In this document: piece by piece, positions 54,748-62,815 of the stretch
Numbering within the stretch: position 1 is the stretch's first letter
Layout: every line of letters begins with the position of its first letter
Source of the DNA: Streptomyces sp. NBC_01314
Lineage (GTDB): Bacteria > Actinomycetota > Actinomycetes > Streptomycetales > Streptomycetaceae
Assembly: GCF_041435215.1 (NCBI RefSeq)
Contig: NZ_CP108394.1
Span: forward strand, 1,178,001 to 1,242,000
Direction: 5' to 3'
Length of the DNA stretch: 64,000 nucleotides
Notes under the pieces: generated by a model
What the model saw: the letters and a program-made list of their open reading frames with translations, nothing else
Told to the model about the DNA's origin: nothing
Database searches by the model: none
Program-made: the position numbers and the translations under genes

Positions 54748-56322
54748 ATGAGAACACCCGACAGCCGCGCCGAGGAGGTGCCGGACACCGAGTTCGGCGA
54801 GGGGAGCCGCGGCTCCCGACTCCTCGACCTGGTCGAGCGCGCGGGCAACGCGCTGCCGCACCCGTTCTGGCTGTTCTGGCTCCTGGGCGCGATGGTCGCC
54901 GTCGTCAGCTGGGCGCTGCACGCCTCCGGTCTGCGGGTCGAGGACCCCTCCTCGGGTGACCTGATCGGCGTGCGCAGCGCCCTGTCGGCGGACGCCGTAC
55001 GGGATCTGATCACCGGGGCACAGGACTCCTTCGTCACCTTCGGCCCGCTCGGCACGGTGCTGATGGTGATGCTGGGGGTCGCGGTCGCCGAGCGTTCGGG
55101 GCTCTTCGAGGCGCTGGCCCGCCGCCTGCTGTCGGGGCTGTCCCCGCGCACGGTCGTTCTGGGGGTGGCGCTGGGCGGCGTGTTGGGCAAGTTCCTGTCC
55201 GACTCCGCGTACGTGGTGCTCATCCCACTCGGTGCGGTGGCCTTCCGGGCGGTGGGACGCTCCCCCATGCTCGGCATGATCGTCGCGTTCGTCTCCATCA
55301 ACGCCGCGGGCGACGCCAATCCGCTGATCGCGCCCGGTGACGCGCTGTACGCCTCCGTGGCCACGGAGGCCGCGCGGCTCGTCGACAAGGACGTGGTGGT
55401 CCGTGCGACGGACAACATGTACTTCACCACCGTCTCCGCGTTCGTGCTGGCCGGCACGATCGCCCTGGTCGTGGACCGGTTCCTCGCCAAACGCGAGCAC
55501 CATCTGACGCCCGACGCCGACCTGGAGGCCGTCGCGGCCCGGCAGGTGGTCGCCGCCGACGTCGACGACGCCACCGAGCTGCGCGCCCTGCGGCTGACCG
55601 GGCTGGCCGTGTTGGGCTACGCCGCACTGATCGTTTTCGCGATGCTGCCATCCTCGTCACCCTTGCGCGGTGAGGGGGGCGCGCTCGTGGAGTCCACGTT
55701 CATGAACGCCATCTCCGTCTTCCTCACTGTGTTCTTCCTGCTCGTCGGCGCCGTGTACGGGCGGCTCACCGGGCAGATCCGGGGAAGCCGCGCGATACCG
55801 GAGTTCATGGCGGAGGGCGTGCGCTCCATCGCGCCGCTGCTGGTGCTCTTCTTCGCCGTGTCCCAGTTCCTCGCCCTGTTCAAGTGGACCAACATCGCCA
55901 CGGTCGTCGCGGTCGAGGGCGCGGACTTCCTCAGGGAACTGGGCGCGCCCACACTGCTGCTGTTCACCCTGCTGATCGTCACGGTCGCGCTGATGAACCT
56001 CGTCATCACCTCCGGCTCCGCCCTGTGGACCCTGGTCGCCCCCGCGCTGGTGCCGATGCTGATGCTGCTCGGCACCAGCCCGGCCACCACCATGGCGCTC
56101 TACCGCATCGCCGACTCCTGCACGAACTCCATCACGCCGATGAGCACGTCGTTCATGCTCTGCGTCGGCTATCTGCAGACCCTCCGCCGCAGGGCCGGCA
56201 TCGGCACCCTGGTCTCCTTCACCCTGCCCATCGCCATGGTCATGCTCGTGGTGTGGACGCTGCTGTTCTTCGCCTGGTACGCGCTGGGGATCCCGCTCGG
56301 TCCGGGCGCCCCGGTGCGGTGA
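54748..56322 (+). CDS. AbgT-family transporter
   Basis: The 524-residue membrane protein has ~11 helices, including two re-entrant hairpins, and motifs of the family: FVSINAAGDANPLIAPGDA and SGSALWTLVAPALVPMLMLL. Homologues import p-aminobenzoyl-glutamate or export sulfonamides. AGGAGG lies 7 bases before the ATG at 54748. The adjacent hydrolase gene fits cleavage of an amide-linked substrate, which is inference. Confidence 0.9.
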   Translation: MRTPDSRAEEVPDTEFGEGSRGSRLLDLVERAGNALPHPFWLFWLLGAMVAVVSWALHASGLRVEDPSSGDLIGVRSALSADAVRDLITGAQDSFVTFGPLGTVLMVMLGVAVAERSGLFEALARRLLSGLSPRTVVLGVALGGVLGKFLSDSAYVVLIPLGAVAFRAVGRSPMLGMIVAFVSINAAGDANPLIAPGDALYASVATEAARLVDKDVVVRATDNMYFTTVSAFVLAGTIALVVDRFLAKREHHLTPDADLEAVAARQVVAADVDDATELRALRLTGLAVLGYAALIVFAMLPSSSPLRGEGGALVESTFMNAISVFLTVFFLLVGAVYGRLTGQIRGSRAIPEFMAEGVRSIAPLLVLFFAVSQFLALFKWTNIATVVAVEGADFLRELGAPTLLLFTLLIVTVALMNLVITSGSALWTLVAPALVPMLMLLGTSPATTMALYRIADSCTNSITPMSTSFMLCVGYLQTLRRRAGIGTLVSFTLPIAMVMLVVWTLLFFAWYALGIPLGPGAPVR

Positions 56323-56343
56323 CCTCCGCCGTACGCTGACAGC

Positions 56344-57474
56344 GTGAGCATCGTCCTCGACCTCGGAGGGCTCGGCCCCGCGGACCTCGCGGTCGGGCCT
56401 TCCGCGCTGTCGGAACTGATGGCGAGCCTGCACATCCTCGCCGAACCCGAGCATCACCCGGAGGCCGCCGACTGGACGGCCCGCGCCGCCGCGGCGGGCC
56501 CCGAACTGCGCGACGAGCTGTCCGTGTTCGCTCCACTGTGGGCCCGCTACCGCTGCCGCCTGTTCTTTCCCAGGACGTTGCCGCCACCGCCGGACCTGGA
56601 CGAGGAACTGACGGCGATCTCGGCGCTGTCGGCCGAGGACTTCCTGCGGCTGGTGGCACCCGGCGTCCTCGGCACCAACGCGCAGCCCGTACCGCCGGCC
56701 CATGAGCTGCGCGTCGGCACCGCGGTCGCGGAGGACTACGTACGCCGCTGCCTTCGTCGCTCCTACGCCCGCGGTGAGCTGGCGCGCCTGCTGGTGGTGG
56801 CGCCGCTGGAGCTGCGGGACCGGCTGCTGACGGTGGTGCGGGCGGCCGACACCGCGTTCTTCGCCGAGGACTGGCGCACCCTGCGGCCCGCCCTGGAGGA
56901 GCACGCCCGGGCGGTACGCCGCCGGCTGGCGCCCCTCCCCCAGCCGTCGGCCGGGGGGACCCCCGCCCCGCTCCGCTCGCCCGCCGAGGTGCTCACCGAG
57001 CTGCTGCCGACCGCGGCCCGGGTCGGGCCCGGGGAGCGGGTACGGCTGGACAAGCTGCAGATCGACGAGGTGAAGGTGGCTCCGCGCTCCCTCGTCCTCG
57101 TGCCGTCCGCCCGGGTGTGGCCGCATCTGACGGTCAAGAACGAGCGCGGGTCGTGCGTCGTGGTGCAGTACGCGGCGCGGGGCACCACACCGGCCGGGGA
57201 GCTGACGCTGCGGGATCTGCACGACCGGCTGATGGCGTTGAACTCCCCGGCCCGGATGGAGCTGTGCCGCCATCTGCTGGGCGAGCCCATCACCACCTCG
57301 GAACTCGCCGCCCGCCTCGGCTCCAGCGAACCACAGGTCTCCCGCGCCCTGCGGACCCTGCGCGACGCGGGCCTGGTCCGCTCCACCCGGGACGGCAAGC
57401 TGGTACGACACCGGCTGGCCACGGATGTCGTCCAGCGGCTGGGCCACGACGTGCTGGCGACCGTGGCCCGGTGA
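56344..57474 (+). CDS. DUF5937/ArsR-like winged-helix regulator
   Basis: The 376-residue protein has an N-terminal DUF5937-like effector domain (about 1-230) and a C-terminal ArsR-type winged helix (MELCRHLLGEPITTSELAAR, SEPQVSRALRTLRDAGLV, about 300-360). It starts at GTG 56344 directly after TACGCT-N6 with no ribosome binding site, so it is probably leaderless. It follows the transporter by 21 bases and may regulate it and the divergent hydrolase. Confidence 0.83.
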   Translation: MSIVLDLGGLGPADLAVGPSALSELMASLHILAEPEHHPEAADWTARAAAAGPELRDELSVFAPLWARYRCRLFFPRTLPPPPDLDEELTAISALSAEDFLRLVAPGVLGTNAQPVPPAHELRVGTAVAEDYVRRCLRRSYARGELARLLVVAPLELRDRLLTVVRAADTAFFAEDWRTLRPALEEHARAVRRRLAPLPQPSAGGTPAPLRSPAEVLTELLPTAARVGPGERVRLDKLQIDEVKVAPRSLVLVPSARVWPHLTVKNERGSCVVVQYAARGTTPAGELTLRDLHDRLMALNSPARMELCRHLLGEPITTSELAARLGSSEPQVSRALRTLRDAGLVRSTRDGKLVRHRLATDVVQRLGHDVLATVAR

Positions 57475-57584
57475 GGCGGTACCGAGCCCAAGTGGAGTGA
57501 GCGGTGTCCCACTTGCCCGGTGCGACCGGCAACGGCTGCCAACTGCTCTTCCCGCGCTCACTTGGGCGCGGCACAATCGCCCGT

Positions 57585-58733
57585 ATGACGACCACCACGG
57601 TGCCGGCTCCCACCCACACCACGCCGGTCGCCCTGGCTCGCGGGTTCCTGACGGGTGGCGTGAGCGGGGTGGCTCTGGCCGCTCTGGTCGTCGGCGTCGT
57701 CATCGAGAGCGTCCCTCTTTTCGTGACGGGCCTGGGACTGCCCGTGGTGTACGGGGTGCTCCTCCGCCTCGCGGGCGCGCCGAGACGCGCCCGCGAGGCG
57801 GCCGTCGTGCCTCGCACGGCCCTCGCGATGATCGAGAGCCTGCGCGCGAGGTCGAGCGAGACGGGCGACATACCGATCGACTTCGTTCTCACGGTCGCTC
57901 CGGACGACTCCCCGGCGTTCCGCGTCGAGATCACCCAGGCCGTCAATCTGGTCGACCTCCCCGACTACCGGCCACGCGGCATCCTCGTGGTCGAGTATCC
58001 GACGGAGCGGCCGTGGCGGACCCGGATCGTCCAGCGGCCCACACCTGAGTGGGAGGGCCGGGCGGCCGAAGCCCGCATGGACTCCGCGCCCGAGTCCGCC
58101 GTCGTGAAAGAGCCCCCGGAGGGCTGTGCGTTCGGCACCCTGATCCTCATCGGACTGGTGCTCGGGGCCGCCGCCGTGGTCCTGCTGTTCCGCGCGGACC
58201 TGTTCGATCCGGCCGACTCCGGGAAGCCGTCCGCTTCTCCCGGTCCGTCCTCTTCTCGCGGTCCGTCCGTCTCCTCCTCGACGTCGTCCACCACGGTCAC
58301 GACGTCGTCGATGTCCGCCACGGTCGCCCTCGGCCCGGGGCAGTCCCTGCTCGACAAGGGCGAACTGCGCCGCTCTGTGGCCTCCTTGACCAAGGAGGCC
58401 ACGGACAGCGACAAGGACGGCAGCGAGGACAAGGACGCGCCGGAGGCGCTCACGGTCGTCGTGCAGGAACGGCTGCTGTCCGTCGTGTTCGCTCCGACCG
58501 GTACGGCCGCTCCCCGGTTCGACCTGGACTCCCTGCCCTACGACCGCATCCCCGCCCTGGTCCAGGAGGCCAGAACCACACTCGGGGTCGGCTCTCCCCA
58601 GACCTGGCAACTGACCGCCGACGAGCTCACCGGCTCCCTCACCCTCCGCGTCACCGTCACCGGACCCGACGGCGGGGCCTCGCTCGACGCGGACGCCCAC
58701 GGGAAGGTTCTGCGGCGCAGCCCGGCCTCCTGA
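57585..58733 (+). CDS. Membrane protein with Ser/Thr-rich linker and extracellular domain
   Basis: The 382-residue protein has two N-terminal membrane segments (about residues 15-65), a ~110-residue cytosolic domain, a third segment (TLILIGLVLGAAAVVLLF, about 185-202), a Ser/Thr-rich linker and a C-terminal domain facing outwards. Function is unknown. The ATG at 57585 has no ribosome binding site but lies 7 bases after CACAAT, again suggesting a leaderless mRNA. Confidence 0.75.
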   Translation: MTTTTVPAPTHTTPVALARGFLTGGVSGVALAALVVGVVIESVPLFVTGLGLPVVYGVLLRLAGAPRRAREAAVVPRTALAMIESLRARSSETGDIPIDFVLTVAPDDSPAFRVEITQAVNLVDLPDYRPRGILVVEYPTERPWRTRIVQRPTPEWEGRAAEARMDSAPESAVVKEPPEGCAFGTLILIGLVLGAAAVVLLFRADLFDPADSGKPSASPGPSSSRGPSVSSSTSSTTVTTSSMSATVALGPGQSLLDKGELRRSVASLTKEATDSDKDGSEDKDAPEALTVVVQERLLSVVFAPTGTAAPRFDLDSLPYDRIPALVQEARTTLGVGSPQTWQLTADELTGSLTLRVTVTGPDGGASLDADAHGKVLRRSPAS

Positions 58734-59116
58734 CCGGGGGAGCCGGAAGGGTTCAGGGGCAGATGACGTCGGTGCCCGGAGCAGCCGTCGCGGTTCTTCG
58801 CTACGGCCAGTCCGATGGCAGATTGCTTCGGACTGCCCGACTGCGATCGGGGCGAGGAGGCCCGGGGTCCCGCCCGCTCACCGGGCCACCATGGTGGGTG
58901 CGGAGATCGCGTTCCGGCTCCCGCCCCCTCGATGGTCCGTGTGGGAGGTCGGCGGTCACATACTGCCCCGCGTCCCGTGCGGTCGGCACCACCGCCGAAG
59001 CGGGGTTTTCCTGATGAACCACATCAGGAAAACCGCGATTCCCCGGGCTTACCAGGGGCTCTCCCGTCGGTCACAGTCGGCAGCGTGACAGAGGCAGTCC
59101 AGAAAGGACACCGTCG
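58734..59116 (+). promoter_or_regulatory. P450 upstream region
   Basis: No gene was found in this 383-bp gap. Its one clear element is the 13-bp-arm palindrome at 59004-59034, described separately. Confidence 0.5.
59004..59034. promoter_or_regulatory. 13-bp inverted repeat upstream of the P450 gene
   Basis: GGTTTTCCTGATG and its exact complement CATCAGGAAAACC flank a 5-base spacer, 83 bases before the P450 start. A perfect, AT-richer dyad in very GC-rich DNA suggests an operator for a dimeric (for example TetR-type) regulator. It lacks a T-run, so a terminator is less likely. Confidence 0.6.
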
Positions 59117-60301
59117 ATGGCGACGACCGTCGGTCAACCTGCCGAGCACGACATCGGTCTGAGCCGCCTGCGGCACGACCCCTACCCCGCCTACCGGTAC
59201 CTCCGGGAGCACGACCCCGTGGCCCGGGTGCCGGAGGCGGGCCGCTACCTGGTCACCCGGCACGCGGACATCATGCACGTCGAACGGCACCCCGAGATCT
59301 TCCTGTCCTCGGAGAACCCCTCCCTGATGACAAGGTCGATCGGTGAGACCCTGCTGCGTCAGGACGGTGCCGCCCACCAGCGGCTGCGCCGGGCCGCCGA
59401 GCCACCGCTGCGGCCGAGAGTCGTGAAGGAGCACTGGCTCCCGGTGTTCCGGCGCAACACCGCCGACCTCCTCTCCGTACTCGCCGAGCGCGGCGAGGGC
59501 GACCTGTTCGCCGACTTCGCCGGACCGATCGCGGCCCGTAACCTGGCCGCCCTGCTGGGCCTGCGCGGGGTCGGGGACGAGGACATGCGGCAGTGGTCGC
59601 AGGCGATCATCGACGCCGCCGGGAACTACGGCGAGGATCCGGAGATCTGGGCCCGCTGCGCCCGCGCGGTCGCCGACCTCGACGCGGCGATGGACGAGAT
59701 CCTGCCCGTCCTGCGCCGCGACCCCGACCCGTCCGTCGTCTCCGCGATGCTGCACGCCGACGATCCACTGACCGAGGACGAGATCCGGACCAACATCAGG
59801 GTCTTCCTCGGCGGCGGCCTCAACGAGCCCCGCGACTCCATCGCCACCGCCACGTACGCCCTGCTCACCCACGACGAGCAGCGGCGCGACGTCGAGGCCG
59901 AACCCGCCCTGTGGAAGCGGGTGTTCGAGGAAGCCGTCCGCTGGGTCTCGCCCATCGGCATGTACCCGCGCCGGGTCGCCACGCACACGGATCTCGCCGG
60001 ACGCGTCCTGGAGCCCGGCGACAAGCTGGGCATCGTCATCGCCTCCGGCAACCACGACGAACGGGTCTTCGACCGTCCCGAACGCTTCGACATCCACCGC
60101 GCCGAGACCGGCCATATCGCCTTCGGCGGCGGCCCGCACTTCTGCCTCGGCACCTGGGTCTCCCGCGCCGCCGTCGCCCAGATCGCCCTGCCCGGTCTCT
60201 TCGGCGCCCTGCCCGGTCTGCGCCTCACCGACGAGGCCGTGCCCTTCGAGGGCTGGGTCTTCCGGGGCCCGCTCCGGCTCGGCGCCACCTGGAACAGCTG
60301 A
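59117..60301 (+). CDS. Cytochrome P450 with atypical I-helix
   Basis: The 394-residue bacterial class I P450 has the heme loop FGGGPHFCLG (Cys343) and the ExxR motif EAVR (272-275). In the I-helix the usual acid-alcohol pair (E/D-T) is replaced by GGGLNEPRDS (232-241), which may alter proton delivery. It should oxidise a small hydrophobic compound using electrons from the ferredoxin encoded 72 bases downstream. AAAGGA precedes the ATG. Confidence 0.94.
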   Translation: MATTVGQPAEHDIGLSRLRHDPYPAYRYLREHDPVARVPEAGRYLVTRHADIMHVERHPEIFLSSENPSLMTRSIGETLLRQDGAAHQRLRRAAEPPLRPRVVKEHWLPVFRRNTADLLSVLAERGEGDLFADFAGPIAARNLAALLGLRGVGDEDMRQWSQAIIDAAGNYGEDPEIWARCARAVADLDAAMDEILPVLRRDPDPSVVSAMLHADDPLTEDEIRTNIRVFLGGGLNEPRDSIATATYALLTHDEQRRDVEAEPALWKRVFEEAVRWVSPIGMYPRRVATHTDLAGRVLEPGDKLGIVIASGNHDERVFDRPERFDIHRAETGHIAFGGGPHFCLGTWVSRAAVAQIALPGLFGALPGLRLTDEAVPFEGWVFRGPLRLGATWNS

Positions 60302-60318
60302 CCCCGGAATCCGCCCGT

Positions 60319-60356
60319 ACAAGAGCCCGTTCACAAGCCCGTTCACAAGCCCGCAC
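60319..60356 (+). repeat. Tandem 12-bp ACAAGCCCGTTC-type repeats
   Basis: Three imperfect copies (ACAAGAGCCCGTTC, ACAAGCCCGTTC, ACAAGCCCGC) fill most of the spacer between the P450 and ferredoxin genes. They probably arose by slippage. Confidence 0.7.
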
Positions 60357-60373
60357 AAGAGGAAGAGCCGACC

Positions 60374-60703
60374 ATGCCGAAAGTCACCTACGCCCAGCCG
60401 GACGGCACCGAGACCGTCCTCGACCTGGTCCCCGGCACCACCGTGATGCGTGGCGCCGTCACGGGCGGAGTACGCGGCATCGTCGCCGAGTGCGGCGGCA
60501 ACCTGATGTGCGCCACCTGCCACGTCTATGTAGACCTCGACGAGGCCACCCCGGCCCCTTTCTCCCCCGTCACCCCCGACGAGGACGAACTCCTCGACTG
60601 CACGGCCACACCCCGCGAGGCGGGCAGCAGGCTCAGCTGTCAGCTGGGGCTGACGGACCGGACCGCCGACATCGTCGTACGGGTCCCGGAATCCCAGACA
60701 TGA
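60374..60703 (+). CDS. [2Fe-2S] ferredoxin (adrenodoxin/putidaredoxin type)
   Basis: The 109-residue protein has the cluster ligands Cys40-x5-Cys46-x2-Cys49 (ECGGNLMCATC) and Cys89 (LSCQLG). These are typical of ferredoxins that reduce P450s and Rieske oxygenases. It follows the P450 gene and is its likely electron donor. No ferredoxin reductase gene is nearby, so the reductase must be encoded elsewhere. Confidence 0.93.
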   Translation: MPKVTYAQPDGTETVLDLVPGTTVMRGAVTGGVRGIVAECGGNLMCATCHVYVDLDEATPAPFSPVTPDEDELLDCTATPREAGSRLSCQLGLTDRTADIVVRVPESQT

Positions 60704-60816
60704 CCGGCCACGGCGTGTACGGCGCCCCCGTCACCCCGGCCTGCGCCGACCGCGCTGTGAACACCTACCTGCTCACGGGCCGGCTGCCCGCCCAGGACGT
60801 CACATGCCGGGCCTGA
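60700..60816 (+). pseudogene. C-terminal remnant of a TAP-like secreted peptidase
   Basis: A 38-codon frame from the ATG at 60700, overlapping the ferredoxin stop, reads GHGVYGAPVTPACADRAVNT and YLLTGRLPAQDVTC. This is the usual end of Streptomyces tripeptidyl aminopeptidase-like (TAP) alpha/beta hydrolases. The catalytic part is missing. Confidence 0.6.
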
Positions 60817-60860
60817 ACGATGCCGTGACTCTGCCTGGGGCCGCGGGCGCCTCCGGCTCA

Positions 60861-60898
60861 TATTTCGGTGGCCGTCCGCTCGGGCACGTTGTTACGCT
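60861..60898 (+). promoter_or_regulatory. Candidate WhiB7-type promoter of the ABC-F locus
   Basis: TACGCT (60893-60898) is a good -10 element with a start site at the leader ATG. TGGCCG (60869-60874) sits at the -35 position. The AT-rich TATTT (60861-60865) lies 3 bases upstream of it, as in WhiB7-activated promoters. WhiB7 regulation of ABC-F genes is known in actinobacteria; here it is inference. Confidence 0.4.
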
Positions 60899-60904
60899 CG
60901 ACGC

Positions 60905-60928
60905 ATGAGTTACGTCTTCTACATCTGA
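60905..60928 (+). CDS. Seven-residue leader peptide upstream of the ABC-F gene
   Basis: ATG at 60905 begins a seven-codon frame, MSYVFYI, 6 bases after the predicted -10 element, so it would be translated from the very 5' end. A short peptide ahead of a long structured leader is the layout of ribosome-stalling attenuators of antibiotic-resistance genes. Confidence 0.5.
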   Translation: MSYVFYI

Positions 60929-61132
60929 CCGGGCCGTCGGCTCCGCTCCTCACGACCGTGTCCTCGCCCACGGGCCGTCACACACGTGAAGAGCCGGGAG
61001 CCACGCATTCGCCCGCGACCCCCGCTCCGAGTCGGGCCGGGTCGTTCGTCAGAGTCGGTGCACTCCCCTGTGATCCCGTGTTCTTTCGCGTGATCCCTGG
61101 GTGACGTGTGCCTCCTTCCGGAGGAAGAGAAC
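60929..61132 (+). promoter_or_regulatory. Long leader with ribosome-binding-site-sequestering hairpin
   Basis: This 204-base leader has several possible stems (for example GGCTCC with GGAGCC). Just before the ABC-F start, CCTCC (61111-61115) can pair with GGAGG (61120-61124), the ribosome binding site, across a TTCC loop. This could keep translation low until a stalled ribosome changes the folding. Confidence 0.45.
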
Positions 61133-62794
61133 GTGACTGCCACAGCCTTGCCTGCCCGCGACCGGGCTCAGTTGACCTGCGCCGGTCTCCGCGTCGACCG
61201 TGGTGGGCGCACCGTGCTGCACGACGTCGAGATGAAGGTGTCCCCGGGATCCCGCTGGGGCGTCGTCGGCGAGAACGGACGCGGTAAGTCGACCCTGTTG
61301 CATGTCCTGGCCGGTGCGCTCGCCCCCGACGAGGGGGAGGTCCACCGTGTGGGCACCTTCGCCCTGGCCGAGCAGGAGATGCCGGCGGATGACGAGCGCG
61401 CGGTCGGCGACGTCGTCGACGAGTACCTCGCCGATGCCCGCGCCGCCCTCCGGCGCCTGGACGCCGCCGCGGTGGCCCTGACGGAGGAACGGCCCGACGC
61501 GGTACAGGAGTACGCCGACGCGCTGGAGGTGGCGCAGGCGTTGGACGCCTGGGACGCCGACCGCCGCGTCGATGTCGCCCTCGCCGGACTCGGTGCCGTC
61601 AGCGACAGGGCCCGCCCGCTCTCCACGCTCTCCGTGGGCCAGCGCCATCGGGTCCGGCTGGCCTGTCTGCTGGGCGCCGAGTACGACTTCCTGCTGCTGG
61701 ACGAGCCGACGAACCACCTCGATCCGGCGGCGCTGGAGTACCTGACCGCCAGGCTGCGCGCCCACCCCGGAGGTGTGGTGGTGGTCAGCCACGACCGGGC
61801 GCTGCTGTCCGACGTGGCGACCACGGTCCTCGACCTCGACCCCACCCGTGACGGCCGCCCGCAGGCTTACGGCGGCGGGTACGCCGGCTACCGCGAGGGC
61901 CGGGAGGCCGAGCGGATCCGGTGGGAGGCGGAGTACGAGCAGCAGCAGACCGAACAGGTCCGCCTCAAGCAGGCTCTGTCGGAGGCGCAGAACCGGCTGA
62001 GCACGAGTTGGCGTCCGGACAAGGGCACCCCCAGGCACCAGCGCGCCACCCGGGCCGGTGCCCTGGCCCGCTCCGTGCACCGCCGCCAGGACGACCTGGA
62101 ACGCCACAAGGTCACCGCGCCCGTACCACCGCGGCGTTTCCACATGCCCGAACTCCCCGCCCGTCCCGGCGTCCTGCTGCTGCGCGCACACGAGGTGAGC
62201 GTCCACGGCCGGTTGCACCGGTCGACCACCCTGGCGGTGGCGTCCGGCGACCGGCTGGCCGTCACCGGACCGAACGGAGCCGGCAAGTCCACGCTGCTGT
62301 CCGTTCTGGCCGGGCAGATCGCGCCCACCATGGGCCGGGTACACCGGGCGCGCACCGTACGTCTGCATCTCCTGGGCCAGGAGTCGCCGCCCGCGACGCG
62401 GCGACGAGCCCGCGACCTCTACGAGGCGCACACCGCGCGGCTGGTGACCGCCGGGGTCCTCGCACAGGGCGAGGTCGTGGGGCTCGGGGCGCTGGGTCTG
62501 CTCGGCTCACGCGACGCGGGGAAGCCGGTGGCCGAACTGTCGACGGGTCAGCAGCGCCGTCTCGACCTCGCCCTGGCACTCGCCGCCCGGCCGCACGTCC
62601 TGCTGCTGGACGAGCCGACCAACCACCTGTCCATCGCCCTCGTCGACGAACTCACCGAAGCCCTGCACGCCACGGACGCGGCCGTCGTCGTCGCCACACA
62701 CGACCGCCAGCTGCGACGCGACATCCACGACTGGCCACGCCTGACGCTGTCCCGACCGGAGGCGACGCACCGGGCAGGGCCGAGGGCCCGCTGA
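61133..62794 (+). CDS. ABC-F family ribosomal protection ATPase
   Basis: The 553-residue protein has two ATPase domains and no membrane segments: Walker A GENGRGKST (about residue 43) and GPNGAGKST (about 382), signatures LSVGQRHRV and LSTGQQRRL, and LLLDEPTNHL in both halves. The linker carries a long charged helix (about 265-320). ABC-F proteins displace ribosome-bound antibiotics. The GTG at 61133 has GGAGG 8 bases upstream. The leader peptide and hairpin suggest antibiotic-induced expression; the drug class is unknown. Confidence 0.92.
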   Translation: MTATALPARDRAQLTCAGLRVDRGGRTVLHDVEMKVSPGSRWGVVGENGRGKSTLLHVLAGALAPDEGEVHRVGTFALAEQEMPADDERAVGDVVDEYLADARAALRRLDAAAVALTEERPDAVQEYADALEVAQALDAWDADRRVDVALAGLGAVSDRARPLSTLSVGQRHRVRLACLLGAEYDFLLLDEPTNHLDPAALEYLTARLRAHPGGVVVVSHDRALLSDVATTVLDLDPTRDGRPQAYGGGYAGYREGREAERIRWEAEYEQQQTEQVRLKQALSEAQNRLSTSWRPDKGTPRHQRATRAGALARSVHRRQDDLERHKVTAPVPPRRFHMPELPARPGVLLLRAHEVSVHGRLHRSTTLAVASGDRLAVTGPNGAGKSTLLSVLAGQIAPTMGRVHRARTVRLHLLGQESPPATRRRARDLYEAHTARLVTAGVLAQGEVVGLGALGLLGSRDAGKPVAELSTGQQRRLDLALALAARPHVLLLDEPTNHLSIALVDELTEALHATDAAVVVATHDRQLRRDIHDWPRLTLSRPEATHRAGPRAR

Positions 62795-62815
62795 GCGTCC
62801 GTGCCGCTGCCGCCG

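Noticed and set aside
51813..54959. 1048-codon plus-strand frame across plsC and the CocE gene
   Set aside because: It crosses two well-supported genes in other frames and lacks recognisable domains.
57489..57518. CAAGTGG...CCACTTG inverted repeat as a terminator after the ArsR-like gene
   Set aside because: Arms are 7 bp with a 14-base loop, too weak to call.
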